From NCBI GenBank assembly GCA_902806325.1, contig CADCWE010000229.1, forward strand, positions 1 through 59,130: a stretch of 59,130 nucleotides of DNA. Direction: 5' to 3'. Made by a program: the position numbers and the translations under genes. The stretch comes from an uncultured Thermomicrobiales bacterium (lineage in GTDB: Bacteria; Chloroflexota; Chloroflexia; Thermomicrobiales; UBA6265). Below, one piece after another: positions 41,611 through 50,045 of this stretch. Numbering within the stretch: the first letter of the stretch is position 1; every line of letters begins with the position of its first letter. A model generated the notes under the pieces. That model was not told the DNA's origin and made no database searches. It saw nothing but the letters and a program-made list of their open reading frames with translations.

Positions 41611-42615
41611 CTACCGCTCCACCAGATACGCGAACACCGACGTCAACGACTCGTCGTCAGGTTGCACCTCGAACAGTCGAATCCCGTAGCGCTTGGCGGC
41701 GGCGGGGACGGCGCGGTAGAAGGCGCGAACGTCGTCGGTTTCGGCGACGATGCGGCCTTCGTGGTCGAAGCGGAGGGCGCGGGTGGCCGGGTCGGCGATC
41801 AGGGCGGCGGCCAGGCGGCGGGGTTGGTCGGTCCGGATCCGGACGGCGTGGTCGTGGGCGTCGATCTTGTCGCGGATCGCCCGGAAGTCGCCGGCAGCCG
41901 CGAGCTTGCCGTTGACGATGACGACAATGTTCTCGGCGAAGCGCTCGACCTCGACCAGGACGTGAGAGGAAACGAGCACCGTCTTGCCGGACCGGCCAAG
42001 GGCGCGGATCAAGGCTATCAGGCCGGCCCGCTGGACCGGGTCGGTGCCGTTCAAGGGTTCGTCCATAAGCACGACCTGCGGGTCGTGGACCAGGCACGCG
42101 GCGACCTTGATCCGCTGCCGCATGCCCTTCGAATAGCCGCCCATCTTGCGGTTTGCGGCGTCGCCCATCTCGACCAGGCCGATCGCCCGCTCGGTGGCCC
42201 CGGCCGGGTCGGGCAGCTTTTGGAGGATCGCGTTCATCCGCACGAACTCGCGGCCAGAGAGGTACGGGTAGACGGATTCTTGTTCCGGGACCAGCCCAAG
42301 TTGCTTGTAGACGCCGGGTCGACCGCGGGCGGGGCCGCCGAGGATGGTGATCTCGCCGGAGGACGCGGCGAGCAGCCCGGCCATCATCTTCAGGATGGTC
42401 GACTTGCCGGCCCCGTTCGGACCGAGCAGGCCGGTCACCCCCGGGCCGACGCCGAAGGAGACGTCGGAGACGGCGACCACGTCGCCGTACCACTTCGAGA
42501 CGTGGTCGACGACGATGGTCGGCTCCCGGCCCGCGATCACGCCGGGCAGATTCGCCCGCTCCAGCGGCGCGACGTGTCCGTTGTCGGGGATGAACACCCG
42601 GCGTTGCCTACTCAT
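41611..42615 (-). CDS. ABC exporter ATP-binding protein (second set)
   Basis: 334 residues. Walker A 'VTGLLGPNGAGKSTILKMM' near 60, Q-loop 'LGLVPEQESVYPYLSGREFV' near 107, signature 'GGYSKGMRQRIKVAACL' near 159 (the usual LSGGQ reads YSKGM), Walker B 'VVLMDEPLNGTDPVQRAGLI' near 180 and H-loop 'TVLVSSHVLVEVERFAENIV' near 212. The C-terminal about 80 residues resemble the DUF4162-like tail of drug/NatA exporters. The ATG overlaps the stop of the preceding permease by eight bases (ATGAGTAG), so production is coupled to the first permease as well. Confidence 0.9.
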   Translation of the reverse strand: MSRQRRVFIPDNGHVAPLERANLPGVIAGREPTIVVDHVSKWYGDVVAVSDVSFGVGPGVTGLLGPNGAGKSTILKMMAGLLAASSGEITILGGPARGRPGVYKQLGLVPEQESVYPYLSGREFVRMNAILQKLPDPAGATERAIGLVEMGDAANRKMGGYSKGMRQRIKVAACLVHDPQVVLMDEPLNGTDPVQRAGLIALIRALGRSGKTVLVSSHVLVEVERFAENIVVIVNGKLAAAGDFRAIRDKIDAHDHAVRIRTDQPRRLAAALIADPATRALRFDHEGRIVAETDDVRAFYRAVPAAAKRYGIRLFEVQPDDESLTSVFAYLVER

Positions 42616-43501
42616 CGGGCACGTACCGCCACAGCATGACCAGGCAACAGATCGCCACCACCACCAGCATCACCGCGACGTAGGTCCAGAGCGCGAGCTC
42701 CGACAGGTCGATGTCGCTGTCCGGCCAGAGTGCGCCAACCAACCCGATGGTGGTTTGACCGGCGGACAGGAAGACCAGGTAGTCGTGGTAGGCGCTGCCG
42801 CGGTCAACCGCCTCGAACAGCGCCACCCCCAGCGCCTGAGTAATCAGGAAGGCGACCACGATCACCGCCACCGCCACGCTCTTGCGCCCGGTGAACGACG
42901 AGATCATCAGGCCAATCGCGCCCAGGTAGAGCGCGATCAACCCGCCAGCGACCGCGACCCGCGCCAGGTCGTCCAGGTTGTCGCCCATCGCCGATAGCGG
43001 GGCGTCCGCCAGCAGCTGCAAGAACAGCCAGAGCAGAAACGCCGGGATGAAGGAGATCGTCAACGTCAGCAGCGCGGTCGCGACCAATTTGGCGAGCAGG
43101 TAGTCCAGGCGCGTGATCGCGCGCGAGAAGTAGAGCGGGAGCACGTTCTCGCGCCGGTCCCCGCACACCATCTCCGGCGCGATGGTGGCGACGAACAAGC
43201 CTTCGATGACGAAGGTGAAGATGAAGAAGTCGGCGTAATCCCAGACCTCGGCGTTGGGCGCGAAGGCGGTGATGCCGACGACGAGGATCACCGGAAAGGC
43301 GGCCGCCACGTAGAGCAGGATCGGGATGATCTTCGCCGTCCAGCTCTTCTTGATCCCCAGCGCGCGCTTGGCGGAGTAGCGGACCAGCGCCCAGGCCGCC
43401 GCGCCGCGCCCCAGCTGGGGGCCGTCGTAGTGCTTGTAGCCGCGGTCGAAGACCTCGCCGTAGCGGGCCGGCTGCCCGATCGGTGCTTCAGACAGCGCCA
43501 T
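42608..43501 (-). CDS. ABC exporter permease (first set)
   Basis: 297 residues. A hydrophilic N-terminus ('RYGEVFDRGYKHYDGPQLGR') is followed by about six helices: 'IIPILLYVAAAFPVILVVGI', 'FFIFTFVIEGLFVATIAPEM', 'LVATALLTLTISFIPAFLLW', 'VAVAGGLIALYLGAIGLMIS' and 'VAVAVIVVAFLITQALGVAL', and a C-terminal helix 'AVMLVVVAICCLVMLWRYVP'. The 'YKHYDG' opening is typical of ABC-2-like permeases in Chloroflexota and Actinobacteria. It overlaps the ATPase before it by 14 bases and the one after it by 8, so the four ABC genes form one tightly coupled operon. Confidence 0.83.
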   Translation of the reverse strand: MALSEAPIGQPARYGEVFDRGYKHYDGPQLGRGAAAWALVRYSAKRALGIKKSWTAKIIPILLYVAAAFPVILVVGITAFAPNAEVWDYADFFIFTFVIEGLFVATIAPEMVCGDRRENVLPLYFSRAITRLDYLLAKLVATALLTLTISFIPAFLLWLFLQLLADAPLSAMGDNLDDLARVAVAGGLIALYLGAIGLMISSFTGRKSVAVAVIVVAFLITQALGVALFEAVDRGSAYHDYLVFLSAGQTTIGLVGALWPDSDIDLSELALWTYVAVMLVVVAICCLVMLWRYVPDE

Positions 43502-44507
43502 CGCTGGCCCCCCCGGTGCCGTTCTCGACGCCGACGTTGCCGAGGTAGACGTCCTCGAGGGAGCGCGACCGGGAGCGCAGGGAGCGCAGCGGCAGGTCGA
43601 GGTCGGCGGCGGCGTCGCGGATCGCGTCGTAAACGTGGTCGCCGTCGCGGCGAATCACCAGCTCCCCCCAGACGTCGTCGTCCTCGCTGGGCCGGACGTG
43701 AAGCCCGGCGGCGGTCAGGCGGGCCACGAACGGCCCCGGGTCGCCGTCGAGGCGGACCAGCAGGTTGCCGCCGTCGTCGCCCAAATCGCCGATCGGTTGC
43801 GAGACCACGAGACGCCCGCCGCTGAGGATCACGACGTGTTGGCAGACGCGCTCGATGTCTTCCAGGATGTGGGACGAGACGACGACGGCGATGCCGAGGT
43901 TGCGGTGGATGCGGGCGATCAGGTCCAGCATGTCCTCGCGCCCCTGGGGGTCCATGCCGTTGGTCGGTTCGTCGAGGAAGACCAGGTCCGGGTCGTGGAC
44001 GATCGCCTGCGCCAGTTTGACGCGCTGCTTCATGCCGGTCGAGAAGCCCTTGATCAGGCGGTAGCGTTCCTCGTCCAGCCCGACCTGGTAGAGCACGTCG
44101 GCGGCGCGCTGGCGAGCGGCGCGGCTGGGCAGCCCGCTCATCTCGGCCATGTGGCCGACGAAATCGGCGGCGGTGGTGCCGGGCGGCAGGCAGTCGGATT
44201 CCGGCATGTAGCCGACCCGCTCCCTGATCTTGATCCCCTGGTGCCGGGTGTCGAAGCCGAGGACGCTCGCCTGACCGGCCGAGGGCTTGGCCAGACCCAG
44301 CAACAGGCGCAGCAGCGTGGTCTTGCCCGCACCGTTGGCACCGAGCAGGCCGACCGACGCGCGGGGGATCGTCAGGTCGAGCCGATCCAACGCCAGGTGG
44401 CGACCGTAGCGTTTCTCCAACCCCCGCGCCTCGACGACCGGAGGCGGCGCGACCTCCGGGACGACGGACATCGGTGCGGCGATCGTTCTCTCGTCGACGG
44501 CGATCAT
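43488..44507 (-). CDS. ABC exporter ATP-binding protein (first set)
   Basis: 339 residues. Walker A 'VGLLGANGAGKTTLLRLLLG' near 52, Q-loop region 'VGYMPESDCLPPGTTAADFV' near 98, signature 'KGFSTGMKQRVKLAQAIVHD' near 153, Walker B 'LVFLDEPTNGMDPQGREDML' near 175, H-loop 'VVVSSHILEDIERVCQHVVI' near 205, and a C-terminal substrate/regulatory domain ('GELVIRRDGDHVYDAIRDAA'). First gene of the long minus-strand run that continues to 35373. It is divergent from the HtrA gene at 44753; the 245 bases between contain no consensus promoter that I could identify. Confidence 0.9.
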   Translation of the reverse strand: MIAVDERTIAAPMSVVPEVAPPPVVEARGLEKRYGRHLALDRLDLTIPRASVGLLGANGAGKTTLLRLLLGLAKPSAGQASVLGFDTRHQGIKIRERVGYMPESDCLPPGTTAADFVGHMAEMSGLPSRAARQRAADVLYQVGLDEERYRLIKGFSTGMKQRVKLAQAIVHDPDLVFLDEPTNGMDPQGREDMLDLIARIHRNLGIAVVVSSHILEDIERVCQHVVILSGGRLVVSQPIGDLGDDGGNLLVRLDGDPGPFVARLTAAGLHVRPSEDDDVWGELVIRRDGDHVYDAIRDAAADLDLPLRSLRSRSRSLEDVYLGNVGVENGTGGASDGAV

Positions 44508-44752
44508 TGGCCCTTCATCCCGCCCGCGACTCCCCGGCTGACCGGCGGATATTCCGTTCCATTGCCTCGTGCGCGGCCAGTCTACCAGCCCCGGCCGCTC
44601 AAACGCCGTGGGGCCTGCCCGGACGGCTAGTTCCCGCCCCCGTCACCCTGGCGATGGCCCGTCCCCGCCGGCGGCGTACCCTTGGCACCAGTCGAACCGT
44701 CTTCCGCCGCGCCGGTTGGTCGCGGCGCCGTTTCAGCCAAGGAGACCATCCC

Positions 44753-45679
44753 GTGGACACGCAGATCAACCCCGGCGTCCTCGCCCAACTCTCCGACGAC
44801 CTCGCCGACGCGGTCGAGCGGGCCGGTGCCGGGACCGTGACCGTCAACGCCCGACGCCGGATGCCGGCCAGCGGCATCGTCTGGAGCGCCGACGGCCTGA
44901 TCGTCACCGCCAACCACGTCGTCGAGCGCGACGACGACATCACGGTCGATCTGCCGGACGGCCGCTCCGTCGCCGCGACCGTGGTCGGCCGCGACCAGGG
45001 CAGCGACATCGCGCTGCTGCGGGCCGAGGCCGGCGACCTGCCGGTGGCGCCCCGCGCCGAATCCGCCGCCGGCGGCCTCAAGCCCGGGCATCTGGTGTTG
45101 GCCGTCGCGCGGCCGGGACCGAGCGGCCCGATGGCGTCGTTCGGTGCCGTCAGCGTGGTCGGCGGCGCCTGGCGCACCCACCAGGGCGCGACCGTCGACG
45201 GCTTCATCCGCGCCGACGTGGCGATGCTGCCCGGCTTCTCCGGCGGCCCGCTGGTCAACGCCGCCGGCGAGATCGTCGGCCTCAACTCCTCTACCCTCGG
45301 CCGGGGCGGCGGCCTGACCGTGCCGGTCTCGGCGATCCAGAAGGTCGCCGACGCCCTGCTCAGCCACGGCAAGGTCCGGCGCGGCTTCCTCGGCATCGGC
45401 GCCCAAGCCGTCCGGATCCAGGCCGCGCTCGCCCAATCCATCGGCGTCGAGCAGGAGCGCGGCTTGCTGGTGGTCGGCGTCGAGCCGGACGGCCCGGCCG
45501 AAAAGGACGGCCTCTTCCTCGGCGACGTGATCATCGCCCTCGACAACCAATCCGTCTCCGAGGTCGAGCAATTGCAAGACCGCCTGACCGGCGATTGGGT
45601 CGGCCGCAAGATTCCGATCCGCGTCATCCGCGGCGGCGCCCTGCACGAACTGGCGGTGACGGTCGGGGAGCGGGGATAG
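44753..45679 (+). CDS. HtrA/Deg-type trypsin-like serine protease with PDZ domain, no signal peptide
   Basis: 308 residues. Catalytic triad: His in 'IVTANHVVERDDDITV' near 61, Asp in 'VVGRDQGSDIALLRAE' near 87 and Ser in 'VAMLPGFSGGPLVNAAGEIV' near 168, followed by 'LTVPVSAIQKVADALL'. A single PDZ domain ('GLLVVGVEPDGPAEKDGLFL') fills about 215-300. The N-terminus ('MDTQINPGVLAQLSDDLADA') is hydrophilic, so the protein should stay in the cytoplasm, unlike most HtrA proteases. The GTG at 44753 has AAGGAG upstream. Its paralogue follows after a 184-base gap that contains GC palindromes. Confidence 0.87.
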   Translation: MDTQINPGVLAQLSDDLADAVERAGAGTVTVNARRRMPASGIVWSADGLIVTANHVVERDDDITVDLPDGRSVAATVVGRDQGSDIALLRAEAGDLPVAPRAESAAGGLKPGHLVLAVARPGPSGPMASFGAVSVVGGAWRTHQGATVDGFIRADVAMLPGFSGGPLVNAAGEIVGLNSSTLGRGGGLTVPVSAIQKVADALLSHGKVRRGFLGIGAQAVRIQAALAQSIGVEQERGLLVVGVEPDGPAEKDGLFLGDVIIALDNQSVSEVEQLQDRLTGDWVGRKIPIRVIRGGALHELAVTVGERG

Positions 45680-45732
45680 GGCGGGCGGAATGGCCTTATC
45701 CTCCTCGCCAGCACAATCTCACCAACCCCCAG

Positions 45733-45764
45733 CCCCCTGCCCCCCGCAATCGGGGGGCAGGGGG
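45733..45764. repeat. GC palindrome between the two HtrA genes
   Basis: CCCCCTGCCCCCCG (45733-45746), CAAT, then its exact complement (45751-45764), a 14-bp stem. A second, imperfect 'cccctcc...gagagggg' hairpin follows at about 45774-45798. They resemble the palindromes at 18811 and 56046 and may end transcription of the first protease or simply be intergenic repeats. Confidence 0.6.
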
Positions 45765-45863
45765 AGCCGTTCGCCCCTCCCTCGGATCGGGAGAGGGGTT
45801 GGGGGAGGGGGATGATCGGCGCTCCCGTTTCCTTTACGATCGAAGAAAGGATCCAATCAGCCC

Positions 45864-46754
45864 ATGGTCGCCACGCTCGAATCTCCTCCGGCAATCGGGA
45901 TCGCTAGGGTTCTCTCCAACGCCGCGGCCGAGACGGTCGGCCGGGTCCGGGACAGCGTCGCCGTCGTCTACCAGCGGGGCGGCAACGGCGCCGGGGTGAT
46001 CTGGCGCGCCGACGGCCAGATCGTCACCAACAACCACGTCGCCCGCCACGATCGGATGGAGATCGTGCTCGCCGACGGGCGGCACTTCACCGGTATCGTC
46101 GCCGCCCGCCACCCGGACCGGGACCTGGCGGTGGTCAAGATCGCGGCCGAGGGGTTGCCGGCGATCGAGGTCGGGGACTCGGCGACGGTCCGCCCGGGGC
46201 AGCTCGCCTTCGCCGTCGGTCATCCGCTGGGGTGGCGCGACGCGATCACCGCCGGCATCGTCGTCGCCGCCGGCCAGGCCGCGACGGCGGGCGGGCCGCG
46301 CACCGGGGACTACCTGCAAACCGACGTCGCGTTGCTGCCCGGCAACTCCGGCGGGCCGCTGGCCGACGCCCACGGCCGGGTGATCGGGATCAACACGATG
46401 GTCAACGGCCGGTTGTCGTTGGCGATCCCGAGCCTGGCGGTCGAGCGGTTCGTGTCCGGCGGCCCCGCCGACGGCCAAGCCTATCTGGGCCTAAACGGGG
46501 TGGTGGTGCCGCTGCGGCGAACCGACCACGCCGCCGGGTTCCTGATCACCGAAGTTGAGGACGGGACCCCGGCCGACCGCGCCGGCCTGATCGTCGGCGA
46601 CGTGATCGTCGCCGTCGCCGAGCGTTCGATCGAGGACCAGGAGTCGCTGCCGGCGGCGATGCTCCGCCTCAAGCCGGGCGACGCGGTCGCGATCCAGGTC
46701 CTGCGCGGGGGCGAGCCGCGCGCCTTCACCGTCGTCCCGACCGAGCGGGCGTGA
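45864..46754 (+). CDS. Second HtrA/Deg-type serine protease with PDZ domain, no signal peptide
   Basis: 296 residues. Triad: His in 'QIVTNNHVARHDRMEIVL' near 58, Asp in 'ARHPDRDLAVVKIAAE' near 89 and Ser in 'VALLPGNSGGPLADAHGRVI' near 161; 'AIPSLAVERFV' follows. PDZ at about 205-292 ('GFLITEVEDGTPADRAGLIV'). As in its neighbour there is no signal peptide ('MVATLESPPAIGIARVLSNA'). Its stop overlaps the start of the LuxR-type regulator as GTGA, so protease and regulator are translationally coupled. An ATCAG-rich leader with AGGATCC precedes the ATG. Confidence 0.88.
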   Translation: MVATLESPPAIGIARVLSNAAAETVGRVRDSVAVVYQRGGNGAGVIWRADGQIVTNNHVARHDRMEIVLADGRHFTGIVAARHPDRDLAVVKIAAEGLPAIEVGDSATVRPGQLAFAVGHPLGWRDAITAGIVVAAGQAATAGGPRTGDYLQTDVALLPGNSGGPLADAHGRVIGINTMVNGRLSLAIPSLAVERFVSGGPADGQAYLGLNGVVVPLRRTDHAAGFLITEVEDGTPADRAGLIVGDVIVAVAERSIEDQESLPAAMLRLKPGDAVAIQVLRGGEPRAFTVVPTERA

Positions 46755-47491
46755 GTTCGCCGGGGTCCGCCGGGAAGCCGCCCCCCGTCCCCGATCGGGA
46801 CGGGGGCGCGGCGCCGCTGCGCGTGTTGGTCGTCGCCGCCTACCCGGCGGTGCGGGCGGGGTTGGCGACGCTCTTGTCCCAGGCGCCGGGGTCGGATCTA
46901 TTGCCGGTCGATCTCGGCAGCCGGGGCGGCGCCCGTGGGGCGTCGTGGACCGGCGGCCCGGGCGGAGACCGGCTGGCCGCCTTCGCCGAGCCGGACGCGG
47001 ACGTGATCCTGACCGACGTCGCCGGGTTGCCCGACGACCGGCTCGATCAACTCGCCGACGCCCACCCCGGCGCCCCGTTCGTCCTCCTCGGCGCCAACCC
47101 GGCGACCGACGGGCCGGGTCTTGCCGCTGGTCCGGTCGCGTACCTGTCCCCAGACGCCGACGGTCCGACCCTGGCGGCGGCGGTGCGCGGCGTGGCGCTC
47201 GGTCTGACCGTGCTCGACCCCGGCCTGGCCCTCGCCGCCGGCATCCACGCCCACCCCGCCGAATCCCCCCGCCCCCTGGGCGCCGACGACCGCGAAACCC
47301 TGACCGCCCGCGAGCGCGAAGTCCTCCGCTTGGTCGCCGACGGCCTGCCGAACAAGGCGATCGCCCGCGCCCTCGGCATCAGCGAGCACACGGCGAAGTT
47401 CCACGTCGGGTCGCTGTTGTCCAAACTGGGCGCCGGCAGCCGGACGGAGGCGGTGACGCTGGCAACGCGGCGTGGGCTGCTGGCGATTTGA
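46751..47491 (+). CDS. NarL/LuxR-type regulator with a degenerate receiver domain
   Basis: 246 residues. The N-terminal domain keeps the outline of a response-regulator receiver ('LRVLVVAAYPAVRAGLATLL' near 24, 'ADVILTDVAGLPDDRLDQLA' near 78), but key residues are gone. The acidic pair after beta-1 is 'AAYP', and the conserved Thr/Ser and Lys positions read 'LLGAN' and 'AYLSPDA'. Only the Asp of 'ILTD' remains. The C-terminus is a normal LuxR HTH ('LTAREREVLRLVADGLPNKA' near 180, 'ISEHTAKFHVGSLLSKLGAG' near 206). Phosphorylation control is therefore doubtful; a protein-protein or protease-linked signal is more likely. Starts at GTG 46751, four bases inside the protease gene. Confidence 0.83.
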   Translation: MSSPGSAGKPPPVPDRDGGAAPLRVLVVAAYPAVRAGLATLLSQAPGSDLLPVDLGSRGGARGASWTGGPGGDRLAAFAEPDADVILTDVAGLPDDRLDQLADAHPGAPFVLLGANPATDGPGLAAGPVAYLSPDADGPTLAAAVRGVALGLTVLDPGLALAAGIHAHPAESPRPLGADDRETLTAREREVLRLVADGLPNKAIARALGISEHTAKFHVGSLLSKLGAGSRTEAVTLATRRGLLAI

Positions 47492-47610
47492 CGGATTGGT
47501 GTTCGGGCACGATCGGTCGTGATGCCGGCGGGCAGCCGCGGCAGCCGCGAACCGGGGCCGCCCCCGTCCCCAGCCACCACGATTCAATCGGGAGCCCGAG
47601 CGTCTCCCGG

Positions 47611-48279
47611 CTAGTGGTTCCCTTCGGTGAAGTCGTCCACGAACACGACCGCCATCCGCGCCGGACCCTGGACCCCGACCGTCAGCACCCGCTCGATGTC
47701 GGCGGTGCGGCTGGGGCCGGTGACGAGGGTGGCGTAGGCGCCGCCGGGCCGGAGGGCGAGGTCGCGCAGCACCGGCGCGGCCTCGTCCAGCGAGGGAACC
47801 AGGGCGTCGGTCGGGCAAACGATGAGCTGAGACGCGGCGAGCATCCCGATCGCGCGGTCGGGGAGGGTTGATTCGGCCAGGAGCAAGGAGGCGGTCTCGG
47901 CGATGGCGAGGGAGGCCAGGCTGAGGCCGAGCGGGGCATCGCGGGTTTTGGCCGGGTCGCCGGGCGGGACGGGATCGAGACCGGCGGCGATCAACGCGGC
48001 GATCAGGGCCGGGGCGGCGGCGCGCAACTCGGCGGCGACGAGCGGGCGGGGGGCGCCGACCGCGGCGGCGAAGGCGGCGATGGCGCCGGCGGCGCTGTCC
48101 CAATCCGGGGCGCGATCGACGCGGACGCCGAGGGCGTCGGCGCGGGCGCGGAAGGCGTCGAGGAGGGGATCCGGCGGCGCGGCGGGCGGTGACGCAGCGG
48201 GCGGGGTCGCGGTCACCGGCAGGGGCCCCGCAGCGGGTGTCCGCGATCGGAGCGCGTTGGTCCCTTGAAGGGCGGACAC
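47611..48279 (-). CDS. LUD-domain (LutC/YkgG-like) protein
   Basis: About 222 residues; an Ala/Pro-rich leader of about 35 is followed by the LUD fold. 'AIAETASLLLAESTLPDRAI' near 127, 'SQLIVCPTDALVPSLDEAAP' near 150 and 'YATLVTGPSRTADIERVLTV' near 182 ('TGPSRTADIE' is the family signature), then 'GVQGPARMAVVFVDDF'. LutC proteins take part in L-lactate or related 2-hydroxy-acid oxidation with LutA/LutB, which are not here. The gene lies 65 bases after the UxaA-like dehydratase on the same strand, suggesting a role in sugar-acid breakdown. The start is uncertain (GTG 48279, or a later codon). Confidence 0.8.
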   Translation of the reverse strand: MSALQGTNALRSRTPAAGPLPVTATPPAASPPAAPPDPLLDAFRARADALGVRVDRAPDWDSAAGAIAAFAAAVGAPRPLVAAELRAAAPALIAALIAAGLDPVPPGDPAKTRDAPLGLSLASLAIAETASLLLAESTLPDRAIGMLAASQLIVCPTDALVPSLDEAAPVLRDLALRPGGAYATLVTGPSRTADIERVLTVGVQGPARMAVVFVDDFTEGNH

Positions 48280-48344
48280 GGGGGGCCGCCCCTACACGCA
48301 CGGTCTGACACCTCCAACAAGCGCGTCATCGAACCGCCTACCCG

Positions 48345-49955
48345 CTAGAGCATCGCGCCGATGATCCAGGGGTTGAACTCTTCTTCGCCGACGCCGGCGA
48401 TCTCGCTCTTGCTCTGTTTGCCGGAGGCGACGGCCAGGATCTCTTCGAAGATCTCGCGGCCGAGCTCTTCGAGGGGGGCGCCGTCGAGGACCTTGCCGGC
48501 GTTGACGTCCATGTCCGGTTCCTGGGCGGCGTAGAGGGTGGCGTTGGTGGCGATCTTGATCGAGGGGGCCGGTTTGAAGCCGAAGCAGGAGCCGCGGCCG
48601 GTGGTGAAGACGACGATGTTGCACCCGCCGGCGACCTGGCCGGTGACCGCGACCGGGTCGTAGCCGGGCGAGTCCATGTGGACGAAGCCGCGCTCGGTGA
48701 TCCGCTCGGCATAGCCGACGACCTGGGTCAGGGGAGTGTTGCCGGCCTTGGCGATCGCGCCGAGGCTCTTCTCGTAGATCGTGGTCAGGCCGCCGAGTTT
48801 GTTGCCGGGGGCGGGGTTGTTATCAATGCTGGCGCCGAAGGTCGCGGTGTAGCGCTCCCACCAGTGGATGCACTCGACCAGCTTTTCGCCGACCTCGCGG
48901 GAAACGGCGCGCCGGGTCAAGAGGTGCTCGCCGCCGTAGACCTCGGTCGTCTCGCCGAGGACGACGGTGCCACCCTGGCGGACGATCTCGTCGGCGGCGA
49001 GGCCGAGACCGGGGTTGGCGGTGACGCCGGACCAGGCGTCGGAACCGCCGCATTGCAGCGCGACCACCAGTTCCGAGGCTGGGATCGGTTCGCGGACCGC
49101 GTTGTTCGCCTCGGGCAAGAGGCGCTCGACGGCGGCGATGCTCGCTTCGACGGTCTTGGCGAAGCCACCGTCTTGCTGGATGGTCAGAACCAGCGGCCGA
49201 TGCCCGTTGCCGTTGGCGCCCAGGCTGGTCGCTTCGATCATGTCGGTCGGCTGGTTGACCTCGCAGCCGAGGCTGAGGATGACGTAGGCGGCGACGTTCG
49301 GGTGGTCGACGATCCCGGCCATCGTCCGTTGCAGTTGGCCGAGGTCGGACGACCCGTAGTGGGCGCCGCAGCCGCCCTTGGTCGGGAAGGCGATCACTCC
49401 GTCCACGTTCGGGTAGGCGGCCATGATCTCGGGGTTACGAAAATGCTCGACCACCCGTCGGGTGGCGGACGACGAGCAGTTGACGGAGGCCAGGACGGCG
49501 ACGTAGTTGCGGGTGCCGACCCGGCCGTCCTTGCGCCGGAATCCTTGAAAGGTGCGTCGCTCGGACTCCGGCACGTACTCGACCGGGACGTACTCCGAGG
49601 CGTGGGCGTAGTCCAACTCGAGCGTGCCTTCGCCGACGGCCAGATTGTGGCTGTGGACGTGGACGCCGGGCCGCACGTCCTGGGTCGCGAAGCCGATGAT
49701 CTGGCCGTAGCGGCGGATCGGCTCGCCCTCCGGAATGGCGCGCAAGGCGACTTTGTGCCCGGGCGGGATCATCCCTTCGACGCGCACCTCGCCGCCCGCC
49801 GTCCGGAGCACCGTTCGCGGCAGGAGCGGCTGCTTGGCGATCGCAACGTGGTCGTTGGGGTGGAGCAGCACGGCGACGTCGGCGAGTTCCACCGGCTCCT
49901 TGGACGCCTTGGCAAACGGCATCATCGCGTCGGGGCGGGGGGCGGTGGCGGACAT
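48345..49955 (-). CDS. Altronate/galactarate-type dehydratase (UxaA/GarD family)
   Basis: 536 residues. N-terminal SAF domain (about 22-95: 'ADVAVLLHPNDHVAIAKQPL'), then the UxaA catalytic part: 'GFRRKDGRVGTRNYVAVLAS' near 137, 'FPTKGGCGAHYGSSDLGQLQ' near 190, 'VILSLGCEVNQPTDMIEAT' near 225, 'LVVALQCGGSDAWSGVTANP' near 296 and 'NPAPGNKLGGLTTIYEKSLG' near 385. Family members remove water from sugar acids such as D-altronate or galactarate, giving 2-keto-3-deoxy acids, with Fe2+. The single full-length chain fits UxaA. Which sugar acid is used cannot be told. It probably acts with the SDR upstream and the LUD protein downstream. Confidence 0.9.
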   Translation of the reverse strand: MSATAPRPDAMMPFAKASKEPVELADVAVLLHPNDHVAIAKQPLLPRTVLRTAGGEVRVEGMIPPGHKVALRAIPEGEPIRRYGQIIGFATQDVRPGVHVHSHNLAVGEGTLELDYAHASEYVPVEYVPESERRTFQGFRRKDGRVGTRNYVAVLASVNCSSSATRRVVEHFRNPEIMAAYPNVDGVIAFPTKGGCGAHYGSSDLGQLQRTMAGIVDHPNVAAYVILSLGCEVNQPTDMIEATSLGANGNGHRPLVLTIQQDGGFAKTVEASIAAVERLLPEANNAVREPIPASELVVALQCGGSDAWSGVTANPGLGLAADEIVRQGGTVVLGETTEVYGGEHLLTRRAVSREVGEKLVECIHWWERYTATFGASIDNNPAPGNKLGGLTTIYEKSLGAIAKAGNTPLTQVVGYAERITERGFVHMDSPGYDPVAVTGQVAGGCNIVVFTTGRGSCFGFKPAPSIKIATNATLYAAQEPDMDVNAGKVLDGAPLEELGREIFEEILAVASGKQSKSEIAGVGEEEFNPWIIGAML

Positions 49956-50045
49956 GCGGGAACGCTCCTTCGGTTTCGGGACGCAAACGATGATGGGGGG
50001 ATTGTACCGCCCACGGACCCCAGACCCCAGACTCCAGACCCGACG

